From Ignavibacteria bacterium (GTDB taxonomy: Bacteria > Bacteroidota > Ignavibacteria > Kapaibacteriales > UBA2268): DNA of 64,000 bases. This document shows positions 26,766 to 35,545 of this stretch, one piece after another. The DNA lies in contig JAERMQ010000001.1 in the NCBI GenBank assembly GCA_016844745.1, positions 62,001-126,000 of the forward strand. The letters are read 5' to 3'. Numbering within the stretch: position 1 is the first letter of the stretch; every line of letters starts with the position of its first letter. Made by a program: the position numbers and the translations under genes. The notes below the pieces were generated by a model. It saw only the letters and a program-made list of their open reading frames with translations, was not told where the DNA came from and ran no database searches.

Positions 26766-27857
26766 CTAATTTATCCAGACACCGAAATTAAGTATAAAAT
26801 CGCTTCTTGAATTAGTCGGCTTTCCGCTGTTCATATTAAATAATTTGTAATTATCGCCGAAGTTCAACATTCTTCCTTCCAACCGAATATAAGAATTGTC
26901 GTAAGGTTTATATTCGCATCCTAAAGTTAAGTCAATTCCGGAAAGTGCCGGCGCGTAAACCCCATCTTCATTATCGACAAATGCAAATCTGAAAGTGCCG
27001 CTCAATTTCTTGATAAATTCATAATGAGCTGTTGCGAAGACTCCCAAATATTGCCCGTTAATTATTTTGCCATTGGCATCCTTAACATCTTTCAAAGCTA
27101 AGTCACCTTGAAGTTTAACGGCAAATTCCTTTGTGATGCTTAGTGAAGCTACAAGATTATGAAGTTGGTGTGTTATTGCATCATTGGGATTGCCTGGTTC
27201 TTCATTTCCAATTACTCCGGCATAAGAAACAGTGATATAATCAGCAAACCTGTAAGAAAGAAATCCTCCGAAGGTTTTATTGTAATTATTCTCATCGAAA
27301 ATTCCATTCCCATTCAAGACCCAGAACTGACCTGTTAAATCATCAGTTTCGTAAGATGCCCGAATGCCAGCCTGAAAAAAAGGCTCGAAATAAGTCACTA
27401 ATGAATGGGAAGTAAGCCAATTATCCTTTGGCAGCATTCCTTCTCCACCAATATGAGTCAGGAAATATCCGGCATCAAGCCATAGATTATCAAATATTTT
27501 TATTCCGGCATTAGCCTGCTGAACAATTGGCATTTGAACTCCAGTTGCCGAATATGCAGTTTTATGAAGGTCGCCTACATGAAATGTCATTATAGACCTT
27601 ACAATTCCCTTATAATTGATTTTTCCGGTAACCTGAGCAGTATTAATTGCAAATTCATTTTTCCGTGGACTGACGAATGTAAATTGTCTCATATTGGTAT
27701 CGTCCTTCATATTAGTTCTCGAAATTCCGTTATCAGTTGCTATATATGCATCGATATATCCGCCTATGATAAATTTTGTATCTTCGTCTGCAGATAAAAG
27801 TGGTGTACAAACAGATAGATGCATCAATACTGTTACTAACAAAGAAATTTTAGTCAT
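26766..27857 (-). CDS. Outer-membrane porin-like beta-barrel (BBP2-like)
   Basis: 363 residues with signal peptide MTKISLLVTVLMHLSVC...LSA and a good ribosome site (CTCAGGAGTT). The mature part begins with GGYIDAYIATDNG and continues with alternating strands (FAINTAQVTGKINYKG, WLDAGYFLTHIGGEG, FNFGVWIN at the end), as in the predicted outer-membrane porins of the BBP2/DUF1597 group. It probably lets small solutes cross the outer membrane. It has its own transcript: the neighbour on the same strand is 37 bases upstream and unrelated. Confidence 0.78.
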   Translation of the reverse strand: MTKISLLVTVLMHLSVCTPLLSADEDTKFIIGGYIDAYIATDNGISRTNMKDDTNMRQFTFVSPRKNEFAINTAQVTGKINYKGIVRSIMTFHVGDLHKTAYSATGVQMPIVQQANAGIKIFDNLWLDAGYFLTHIGGEGMLPKDNWLTSHSLVTYFEPFFQAGIRASYETDDLTGQFWVLNGNGIFDENNYNKTFGGFLSYRFADYITVSYAGVIGNEEPGNPNDAITHQLHNLVASLSITKEFAVKLQGDLALKDVKDANGKIINGQYLGVFATAHYEFIKKLSGTFRFAFVDNEDGVYAPALSGIDLTLGCEYKPYDNSYIRLEGRMLNFGDNYKLFNMNSGKPTNSRSDFILNFGVWIN

Positions 27858-27893
27858 ATTAACTCCTGAGATTTATTGAGAGAAATAATTAAT

Positions 27894-28661
27894 TCAATCA
27901 ACAGACTTATGGAAAGTTCTCCCTGATAAAATTAAATCAAAAAGTGCTGCCGGAACAGATTTTCCAAAATATGAAAAAAGTGACATAATCAGTGGGAAAG
28001 CTATAATCCTTTTTTCTTTTTCAATTCCTTTGACAATAATTTTCGCCGCTTCGTCGGGGTCAATCAGGAAGGGCATGTTGAATTGATTTCCCGATGTCAT
28101 TTCCGTTCGGACAAAACCGGGTTTAATTGTCATTACTTTTATATTTTTTGGTGCAAGCTCGCACCGCGCAGCCTCTAACAAATGACCGGCAGCAGATTTG
28201 CTTGCACAATATGCGGCATTGCCGGGAATTCCCCTCGATTCTGCTAATGAACCTACTCCGGCAATAGTTCCTCCACCTTGTTCCAGCATAATCGGGACAA
28301 GGCAAGATAATCCATTTGCAAGTCCGAAAACATTTACTTCAAAAATTTTAACTAATGATTCAGGATTAGATTTAGAAAATAGAAAAGATTCGGCAAATCC
28401 GGCATTTAATATAGCCAGGTCAATATTGCCTAATAATTTTTTTGCTTGATTGGCAGCCTCCCTCATTTCGTCTAAAGAAGCAACATTGCAGTGAATGGTA
28501 TGGCAAGTCCCTCCGTTTGAGCTAATCCAGGATTTGACTTTATTTAAATCTTCCGTATTGCGTGAAGAAAGAACTATAAGAGAACCTTTTTTAGCATACT
28601 CCAAAGCTAAAGCCCTTCCTATTCCCCGCGAAGCGCCTGTAATAAAAACCGTTTTTACCAT
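27894..28661 (-). CDS. Short-chain dehydrogenase/reductase
   Basis: 255 residues, classical SDR: cofactor motif TGASRGIGRA, NAG in LAILNAGFAES, the active-site serine region GVGSLAES and YxxxK in YCASKSAAGH, then PGFVRTEM. A C-terminal hydrophobic stretch (LIMSLFSYFGKSVPAALFDL) resembles 3-ketosphinganine/3-ketoacyl-lipid reductase relatives acting on membrane lipids. The substrate is not certain. Confidence 0.88.
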   Translation of the reverse strand: MVKTVFITGASRGIGRALALEYAKKGSLIVLSSRNTEDLNKVKSWISSNGGTCHTIHCNVASLDEMREAANQAKKLLGNIDLAILNAGFAESFLFSKSNPESLVKIFEVNVFGLANGLSCLVPIMLEQGGGTIAGVGSLAESRGIPGNAAYCASKSAAGHLLEAARCELAPKNIKVMTIKPGFVRTEMTSGNQFNMPFLIDPDEAAKIIVKGIEKEKRIIAFPLIMSLFSYFGKSVPAALFDLILSGRTFHKSVD

Positions 28662-28747
28662 TTACAAAAATATTATTTTTCCGCAACACTTAACAATATT
28701 TTGAATTTTGTAATTTTGAATCTGGTGTAAACATTGAAAATAAATTT

Positions 28748-29506
28748 ATGGTTCGAATTATTATTTTTTTAATTCTGCTTGGCTTGGAAATGCTAACAGG
28801 CTGTTCGATTTTCAAAAAAGCTGCCGGAGTGGATATCGATGCTGAACAATTCGAGGCTGCCCGAAGAGCTAAAATCTCACGTTTGAAAGCAGAATCCCTT
28901 CAAAATTTATCTGCTCGACTATCGAAGACGGACCCAATTGATAATGCTGATTTTTGCATTCAATTATCAGATGATTTCCTTGGGAAAATAGTGAATCAAT
29001 ATGAACAAACCGAAGGCTGGCTGGATGCCAATACGAATTTTTCAATCAAAAAAATCAATGTTGCTATCGAAGACGGCTATGCCTCTGCTTCCCTTGGCAT
29101 GATTGCACACAATAACAAATTTAATGTCGAACTCGAGCTTATTACGGATTGCCTTGTGACACTTGAAATGAAGAATGGTGAATTGGTTTTATCTCTTGAA
29201 CCATTCAACATATCGCCAACTGCAACAGGCAAAGGAGTCGCTTCACTTGCCGAAGAAATTATAGAAAATTTAGTAAAAATCAATCTTGCCGGGCTTGGCT
29301 CCAAGCTGCCTGAAATTAAAATTCCTCTTGGTTTCTCGAATTCGATGAACTTTCCTTCGACAAATTTCACTATCCGTGATAAAGTCAATTTACAGCTTAC
29401 AAGACAGATGAATACTATCGATTACAAAATCAAATTAAAAGAATTGCTAATTTTCAAGGGTAATATTTTTATAGCCCTGAATCTTGAATCTGTGAAAGTG
29501 AGGTAG
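28748..29506 (+). CDS. Lipoprotein of unknown function, possible lipid-binding fold
   Basis: 252 residues. The signal MVRIIIFLILLGLEMLTGC has a lipobox cysteine, so it is likely tethered to the periplasmic or outer-membrane leaflet. The mature protein is rich in long alternating strands (ASLGMIAHNNKFNVELELI, LVLSLEPFNISP), similar in feel to tubular lipid-binding proteins; this is inference only. The next gene starts 3 bases after its stop and also encodes a lipoprotein. Confidence 0.65.
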   Translation: MVRIIIFLILLGLEMLTGCSIFKKAAGVDIDAEQFEAARRAKISRLKAESLQNLSARLSKTDPIDNADFCIQLSDDFLGKIVNQYEQTEGWLDANTNFSIKKINVAIEDGYASASLGMIAHNNKFNVELELITDCLVTLEMKNGELVLSLEPFNISPTATGKGVASLAEEIIENLVKINLAGLGSKLPEIKIPLGFSNSMNFPSTNFTIRDKVNLQLTRQMNTIDYKIKLKELLIFKGNIFIALNLESVKVR

Positions 29507-29509
29507 AAG

Positions 29510-30661
29510 ATGAAAATAAAAAGTATTTTTGGAAGTTCTATTAATTTTCGAGTGTCTTACTTGCTTTCGAGACTGTGCAAAAACTTTGTTTTGATAGTCA
29601 TTCTGAACGAAGTGAAGAATCTTCTGAAAGTTCAGATGAATGTTATAATGAAGGGAATAAAATGGAAAAATGAAACCGGAAGCTGCATTAATACAAGATT
29701 ATTCTTTGTCATTTTGAAAATTTTTGAGATGGTTGTTTACAAAAATAAAGTATCAATTTTTTCTAAAAGATTCTTCACTTCGTTTAGAATGTCATTCTTC
29801 TTGACTTTTCAAACTGCCTCATTCGCAGGAATGACATCTTTATTAGTAGTATTTGTTGTTTTATTACATTCCTGCAAAACTGTTGTTCTGCCGCCTGTTG
29901 AGCAATCACTAAGTGAAATTTCTTTTTATGAGCATAAATCAGACAGTTTAAGGAAAATCGTTGCACCGAAGTCAAAATTAAGTTCAGGCAGCGATTTATA
30001 TGTATCAATAAGTAAAAATGCCATTAACCGGTTTGCTAATTCATTGGCAAATAATAGGATTGATGATTTAAATGTGAACTTTTTACCAAAGCAATCTTTT
30101 ATCAGTGAAGATAAGTCTTTCCTTGGAGTAAAATATACAAATTACATGAATATCGATACCGGATATGTGAGCCTGGATTTGAAAAAACTAAACTTTAATA
30201 AAATCGAAGGAAAAACAATCGAAGCCGGTATCGAGCTGGAAGGGAAAGGATTTATTAAAATCTCCGGTAAATACGCTGGTGTTCCGGCAAGTGTTAAACC
30301 TGATGTTGAGTTGTATCTTAATGAAAATATATCTTTCAATATTCTCCCGGGCGAAAATGGCTCTGCAGTATTGAAGCCGAATCCAAAGAAAATTCTACTT
30401 AAAACAAAATTTTCCATCAAATTGCTGGAATGGAAATTACCCTGGTACCATGAAGTGCCATTGGAATTGATGGAAATATTGAAACCAATTGTTCTGCCTG
30501 TTGGAATTAATACCGGTATAATGCTTCCCTTACCGGCTAAAACCTACGGAAGTAAACAAATTGAATATGTACCGTATCGCATTGAGTTTGTTGCTCCAAC
30601 AGTATTTTTAAAAAATGATAAAATAGAATACACAAGCAATATAAATTTATATAAGAAATGA
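29510..30661 (+). CDS. Lipoprotein gene with repeat insertion in signal-peptide region
   Basis: The open frame of 383 codons has a natural start at ATG 29510 (GAGGTAGAAG before it). Codons ~30-107 are translated intergenic repeat: inverted arms at 29597-29622 and 29768-29793 (CATTCTGAACGAAGTGAAG and its complement), followed by CATTCGCAGGAATGACA. The recognisable lipoprotein starts at ATG 29831, which lies inside the repeat: MTSLLVVFVVLLHSC with a lipobox cysteine. The mature ~260 residues are beta-rich (YVSLDLKKLNFNKIEG) and resemble the preceding lipoprotein in style. Either translation now begins at 29831 or a long leader is made. Export may be impaired, because the n-region has no positive charge. 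Confidence 0.6.
   Translation: MKIKSIFGSSINFRVSYLLSRLCKNFVLIVILNEVKNLLKVQMNVIMKGIKWKNETGSCINTRLFFVILKIFEMVVYKNKVSIFSKRFFTSFRMSFFLTFQTASFAGMTSLLVVFVVLLHSCKTVVLPPVEQSLSEISFYEHKSDSLRKIVAPKSKLSSGSDLYVSISKNAINRFANSLANNRIDDLNVNFLPKQSFISEDKSFLGVKYTNYMNIDTGYVSLDLKKLNFNKIEGKTIEAGIELEGKGFIKISGKYAGVPASVKPDVELYLNENISFNILPGENGSAVLKPNPKKILLKTKFSIKLLEWKLPWYHEVPLELMEILKPIVLPVGINTGIMLPLPAKTYGSKQIEYVPYRIEFVAPTVFLKNDKIEYTSNINLYKK
29597..29840. repeat. Inverted-repeat element inserted in a coding frame
   Basis: The 26-bp arms at 29597-29622 and 29768-29793 are inverted copies differing by about two bases; a CATTCGCAGGAATGACA tail lies at 29823-29839. The family is common in the adjacent intergenic region 30690-30990. 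The insertion keeps the host frame open. Confidence 0.75.
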
Positions 30662-31014
30662 TATTAAGAGCCTGTTGAAAAAGAAAAGGAGAATGTCATT
30701 CTGAACTCCAAAATAATGGAATTAATAAAAATAAGCAATGACAAATTAAAGAGAAACCCCCTAACCCCCTTTGAAAAAGGGGGAATTGTTTGTCCCCCCT
30801 TTTTCAAAGGGGGTTAGGGGGTTTCTCAATGTAGAAATTGTTGCCATTATTTTGAATCAAGAAAAATCTGTCATTGGTAACTTGATTCAGAATCCATAAA
30901 CCGCACTGGGAGTGGATTCTTCACTTCGTTCAGAATGACATTCTTCCATTTTTATTTGTTTTCACACAGACTCATTCGCAGGAATGACAACTTAATTCTT
31001 AAAAGAATAATCCA
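30662..31014. other. Intergenic region made largely of repeats
   Basis: This 353-base gap between convergent genes holds GTCATTCTGAAC (30692), the 77-bp palindromic element at 30751-30827, TTCACTTCGTTCAGAATGAC (30917) and CATTCGCAGGAATGACAAC (30972). No gene is seen. Confidence 0.75.
30751..30827. repeat. 77-bp palindromic element, 33-bp perfect arms
   Basis: Arms 30751-30783 and 30795-30827 are exact inverted copies beginning GAGAAACCCCCTAACCCCC. The left arm is identical over its whole length to that of the element at 47171, between cas1 and cas2. Located between convergent genes. Confidence 0.9.
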
Positions 31015-33087
31015 TTATTGAAACATTACTATTTCAACTATTGTTTCGGATAATTGGGGATTAGAAAAATTAAGCGCCTTGCTGCGGTTTTCCGTTGATA
31101 TTTGATTTCTATTCAGTCCGAAATTTTTTACGATTAAATTTGTAATAAATTCAATATAATGGGAATTATTATTTGTTTCCGATTGTGTATAACGAATTAT
31201 TATTTTAGTTGGATTATTTAGGTTTTCCTTTAAAGATTTGATTTGTTTTTCAACAGACAACCTAATTTCAGGCTCTTCGATGGATGCTATTTGCAGGTAT
31301 GCTTCGATATATGATGAATTCTGTAATTTATGAAACATCGGTTCTCTAAGATTGAGCCGGTTGACAGGAAATGTTATTTTTTCAATAACATTTTTTCCGT
31401 TTTTCCTTTCGGCAATAATTTGAATTTCCGAATTTTCATTCTTAGCTAAAATCGAACAATAGCGCGATAAATCGTAGGCTTTGTCCCATGGGAATACTCT
31501 TTTCGAATCGAGTGGAATCGTTGAACTACCGGCAATAAGATTTAAGTCGAAAGTGGTAAATTCAGAACGTGGACGGGCATCGCATCTAATATTGAACAAA
31601 TTTGATGCAATGGAACAATCGTACCTGCCGATTTCAAATAATGAGAAAATTTCCGGTTCTTCACTTATAAGTTCAAAAAATCCCGTATTTTCTTTTTTTG
31701 TTCTGACAATCATTCGAACCGGTTTAATTTGAAACCGTTCATTAAAGAAAGTTATTATTTTGGATGCAGCAGTTTCCTTACCCTCACCAGCTAAAATAAT
31801 TAACTTTGCCTCAGGATACTGCCTCATCCGGGATGTAATTATACCTGGCATATTCAGGTAGGATGAATCAATATTTCCCGCAACCGGAATTCTGATGAAC
31901 TCAGTATTTAATGTAAATTCATTCAATAAAGGATTATTGTTTTGGTCGAGGAAAATAACAGGTAATATGGAGCAGGATGAATATACGAGTGAAATTTTCA
32001 GGTCTAATCTTTCAGGTTCAGATAGTATTGAAATATCTGTTTGAGTAACGATTTCGGATTCTTTGGAAGCCGGCATGCTGTCTAAATAAGATAAATATAA
32101 ATCCAGTCCGCCTTTCGAACCGGGTCTATCGGAAGCAAATATAGCAATATCCGGTTCAATTGTAATAAAATCACTTTCATCATAACGCGTATTAATACCA
32201 TCGACCGGTGATGGTCGCAACCAAATCCCATCCTCACGAACGGATAAGAAGATGTCATAACCTCCGGCGCCCTCCTGACCATTTGTAGCGAAATAGAGTG
32301 TATCGTTTGTTGCAAGAAAAGGTGTAATCTCATTTCCGGGAGAATTTAATTCCATTAGATTACCGCTGACTACGTATGAACCGTCTGATTGGCGCAATGC
32401 CATCCATAAATCCACGTCGTTACCGGGAGAATTTCGGTCCGAAGCAAATATTAGAAATGTACCGTCGGGCGATACTGTTGGTTGGCTGGTGAAACTGTTA
32501 TCGTTCAGGCTGTCGGCTAACGAAATATTACTCCACGAATTTTTTCTTTTAATAGTATGGAAAATATTTAAGAACGACCTGGTTGTGGATTGACGGAATG
32601 TAGAAAAATAAGCTTCATCCGGTGCGGAAAAGGTAATATAAGATTGATTGTTCCATGTTCTATTCAAATCTCCAAAAATTTTCTTTGGATGAGTGAAACC
32701 CGTATCAGTTAATTGAGAAGTATAAAAATTTGAAAAACCGCTTTCAGTCGAATTAAAATATAATTGTTTCTCGTATCTATTCCACTGAGGGCTGAACTCA
32801 TCTGCTCTGGTATTTAATGATAAACATGGAACAGGAGCAGACCAATGCTTAATTTTAGAACCGGATTGAGCTGAAACTTCAGATGAAGAGATGAACAAAA
32901 TTCCAAAGATGATAATAATAAAATCTATAATTCGTAGCAAAGATGTACTACATCTGGCAGATGTAGCACATCTGGCAGATGTAGTACATATAAAAGCCTT
33001 GCACAATTTGGTGTTGTAACCTAAAATTGAGCGAGAAAGGATTTTTTCACTTTGAGCCGTAATACGTTTTATAAATGTTCTTATCAC
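31015..33087 (-). CDS. PD40-repeat exported protein with OmpA-like C-terminus
   Basis: The 690-codon frame begins 1 base after the stop of the WD40-like gene, so the two form an operon. The mature part has PD40/TolB-like blades (FTSQPTVSPDGTFLIFASDR, NDTLYFATNGQEGAGGYDIF, IAIFASDRPGSKGGLDLYLS), a middle region of unknown fold and a C-terminal ~120 residues resembling an OmpA-like peptidoglycan-binding domain (LIVKNFGLNRNQIS). The signal peptide (IIIIFGILFISSSEVSAQ) is preceded by ~50 residues that include CTTSARCATSARCSTS, the translation of CATCTGGCAGATG palindromes (32941-32990). These appear inserted upstream of, or within, the signal-peptide n-region, so the real start is uncertain. Confidence 0.7.
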   Translation of the reverse strand: MIRTFIKRITAQSEKILSRSILGYNTKLCKAFICTTSARCATSARCSTSLLRIIDFIIIIFGILFISSSEVSAQSGSKIKHWSAPVPCLSLNTRADEFSPQWNRYEKQLYFNSTESGFSNFYTSQLTDTGFTHPKKIFGDLNRTWNNQSYITFSAPDEAYFSTFRQSTTRSFLNIFHTIKRKNSWSNISLADSLNDNSFTSQPTVSPDGTFLIFASDRNSPGNDVDLWMALRQSDGSYVVSGNLMELNSPGNEITPFLATNDTLYFATNGQEGAGGYDIFLSVREDGIWLRPSPVDGINTRYDESDFITIEPDIAIFASDRPGSKGGLDLYLSYLDSMPASKESEIVTQTDISILSEPERLDLKISLVYSSCSILPVIFLDQNNNPLLNEFTLNTEFIRIPVAGNIDSSYLNMPGIITSRMRQYPEAKLIILAGEGKETAASKIITFFNERFQIKPVRMIVRTKKENTGFFELISEEPEIFSLFEIGRYDCSIASNLFNIRCDARPRSEFTTFDLNLIAGSSTIPLDSKRVFPWDKAYDLSRYCSILAKNENSEIQIIAERKNGKNVIEKITFPVNRLNLREPMFHKLQNSSYIEAYLQIASIEEPEIRLSVEKQIKSLKENLNNPTKIIIRYTQSETNNNSHYIEFITNLIVKNFGLNRNQISTENRSKALNFSNPQLSETIVEIVMFQ
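32941..32990. repeat. Tandem CATCTGGCAGATG palindromes inside a gene
   Basis: Two CATCTGGCAGATGTAG units with flanking GTACTACA / TGTAGTAC. Read in the gene's frame they encode repeated TSARC. Relatives lie in the intergenic positions 18433 and 61793. Confidence 0.85.
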
Positions 33088-33088
33088 C

Positions 33089-35230
33089 TTATCTCAGAAT
33101 ACAAACTAAAATCCATTTAATTTTATTGTTTGAAATTATTCTACAAAAATACGTTCCTTCCGGCAAATGTCGTGTGTCGAATTCGTATGAATGTTCCCGG
33201 GGATTAGGAATTCCTTTGAAAATTGATGCAAAATGGATTCCGTTTAATCCGTATAAATCAATATCAACATAAGTTAAATCATTGGAAGGGAGATTGATTT
33301 TTAATATATTGCTACAGGGATTTGGTGTACAATAAGGGCTATCTTTCACTTCGTTATTATCATCAACACCGACGGTTATTCCAATTCTCCATAGAATGCC
33401 GGTTCCATCCGGGTAGCCTGCAACAATATATTTAAAATCAGGCGAAACATCGCATCCTGCTATCCTCGCACCTGAAGCATCGGCAATTGCAGAATGGTAA
33501 TCAAAAAAGACTTTTTCGATTGCACCGGTTGAAATATTATGAACCTGAATACTGCCATCTCTAATGGTTTCAACAAGATATTTGCTTACCTTCGCAGGTA
33601 AAATCCTGAAATAAGTTCTATTCTGACTTAAAGGAGTAAATTGCCGGTATAAATTACCGCTTTCAATTTCATAAATTTTTAAGGTATTATCCTTAGTAAC
33701 AATACATATTTTTTCATCGTACGTGTATGTATGATAGATGACATTTGAGTCGGGAACCTGAAATACTGTTTTTCCATTCTCCAATCTCAATACCTGCAAA
33801 TTAGAAGGGTTCTTCAAGTAACCGGACATATATTTGGATTGAGGTGAAAATTGCATTGTTTGCATTGAATCGAGAATATAAAGTAATTTTTTATCCTTCC
33901 AATCCCAAATTTGAACTTGTTGTAATGAATCCAAAATCTGGGCATATTGCCTGTTGGGAGAGAGTGAAAAAGCAGTCGAACGAAATTTCAGGTCATAAGT
34001 TTCAACCGTATCACCGGTAAATATATTAACCAGGAAGAAATTCTGATTACGTCTGAGTATATAAATATAGTCAGACCAGGGCAGGAAGGATACCATATCT
34101 TGTTGTCCGAAAGATGTTGTTCCGGATATTATTCCTGTCGGAGTATCAAAAAAACGTATAACTCTATCGGATGTTCTTGAAATCACCTTACTGCCGTCGC
34201 TGGAGAATCTCATATTGGAATTATCTTCAAAAAAAGTATTGACAATAGTTCCGTCCATAAAATCGATAATTTTTAAATTTTCACGTCCTGTTATTAAAAA
34301 CGGTAATTGATTGATGTAAGTGAAATCCAGGGTTGAGGGTGATGGAATAATCTGGAAAATTCCTAAACTATCTCCCGAATTGATGTCCCATACGAGAATA
34401 TCGGAATTTGTTGATGTTATTATTCTTTTTGAATCGGTTGTAAAAGCAACATCAGTAACTCTGCGGCGGGTATTAATAGCTGTTAATAAATTGAATCCCG
34501 TTGTTGAATAGACATACACCATATCATCGGTTGAGTATTTGATTAGCTTTGAATTATCAGGTGAAAAAACCGATTTATTAGTCCAATAATTTATCCCGGT
34601 TATTGAATTAACAGAATCCCCGGTGAGTGCATTAACAATTAATAAGTTTTCTGCGCTGATTAATGAAAGAATCTTTCCATCACGATTATAGGATAATGAA
34701 TAATAGAAATTATCTGCATATTTTAAGAATCCGGACATTTTATTTCCGGTTACAGTATCCCAAACGGAAAGTGCAGAATTATCATCCTTGCACGCAATGT
34801 GACTAAAATCCGGTGATATATCTACCTGTCTTAAGTTACCAATCGGGAAAGTTATGTTGTTTAATATTTTCAAATTTTTCAAATCCCAGACTTTTAATGT
34901 AGTAATTGAATCCGAGCAAACTGCTGTTGCCAAAGTTTTGGAATCCTCGGAAAAAATGAAGGCATAAACTCCCGAAACGTAAGTGCTGTCGAGCATTTTA
35001 ACAATTTTATTGCTATCGGTATCGAACAGGGATAATACATTCAAACTTGTTGAGAAGACGATAAATTTTCCGGAAGGGGCAGCTCTCAATTTAGCAATCG
35101 AGCCACCACAGCCTTGTTTTAGCCAAACAATATCCTGATTGGAAGAATATGATATAGAATTAATACTTATTAATAAGCAAAAAAATATTAGAATTTGCCT
35201 GGATAAATTCACAATAATTAGATTTTTCAT
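33089..35230 (-). CDS. WD40-like beta-propeller protein with T9SS sorting domain
   Basis: 713 residues: signal peptide (LIFFCLLISINSISYSS), then about twelve propeller-like repeats with LxVWD or IRFFD type ends (TTLKVWDLKNL, ALSVWDTVTG, SDILVWDINSG, QVQIWDWKD) and a C-terminal T9SS domain (YCTPNPCSNILKI, IDLYGLNGIHF, LPEGTYFCRIISN). It should be exported to the cell surface, where the propellers would serve protein interaction. It is first in an operon with the PD40 protein, 1 base apart. Confidence 0.82.
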   Translation of the reverse strand: MKNLIIVNLSRQILIFFCLLISINSISYSSNQDIVWLKQGCGGSIAKLRAAPSGKFIVFSTSLNVLSLFDTDSNKIVKMLDSTYVSGVYAFIFSEDSKTLATAVCSDSITTLKVWDLKNLKILNNITFPIGNLRQVDISPDFSHIACKDDNSALSVWDTVTGNKMSGFLKYADNFYYSLSYNRDGKILSLISAENLLIVNALTGDSVNSITGINYWTNKSVFSPDNSKLIKYSTDDMVYVYSTTGFNLLTAINTRRRVTDVAFTTDSKRIITSTNSDILVWDINSGDSLGIFQIIPSPSTLDFTYINQLPFLITGRENLKIIDFMDGTIVNTFFEDNSNMRFSSDGSKVISRTSDRVIRFFDTPTGIISGTTSFGQQDMVSFLPWSDYIYILRRNQNFFLVNIFTGDTVETYDLKFRSTAFSLSPNRQYAQILDSLQQVQIWDWKDKKLLYILDSMQTMQFSPQSKYMSGYLKNPSNLQVLRLENGKTVFQVPDSNVIYHTYTYDEKICIVTKDNTLKIYEIESGNLYRQFTPLSQNRTYFRILPAKVSKYLVETIRDGSIQVHNISTGAIEKVFFDYHSAIADASGARIAGCDVSPDFKYIVAGYPDGTGILWRIGITVGVDDNNEVKDSPYCTPNPCSNILKINLPSNDLTYVDIDLYGLNGIHFASIFKGIPNPREHSYEFDTRHLPEGTYFCRIISNNKIKWILVCILR

Positions 35231-35545
35231 ATAACACCTGCTTTCAGAACACCAAAAATTACTTTCGAAATTAAAAAAGAATTATTGATGAATCATTAAT
35301 TATAATGCAATTTAAAAAGGAAATTTCCTTATAAAAAAAATTATTTTTATTTTTTTTCAAAAATTATGAAACTTTTTGAACTTTCATCTGTTGTTTGTTT
35401 GTAGATGAATTACAAAAAAGTTTAGGGAAGGTAAAAAATATTTTTAAAATCATTTTATTAATTGAAAAATTTTTATTAATATGGGTTTTTTGAAATTGAA
35501 TTTTATTAAGTAGTTATATATATTTTTTCAAAAACGGAGGATTTA
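35231..35545. promoter_or_regulatory. AT-rich divergent promoter region
   Basis: This 315-base, very AT-rich gap lies between two divergent genes for exported proteins and contains no repeat element or gene. Promoters for both should be here. A clear ribosome site (ACGGAGG) precedes ATG 35546. Confidence 0.5.
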
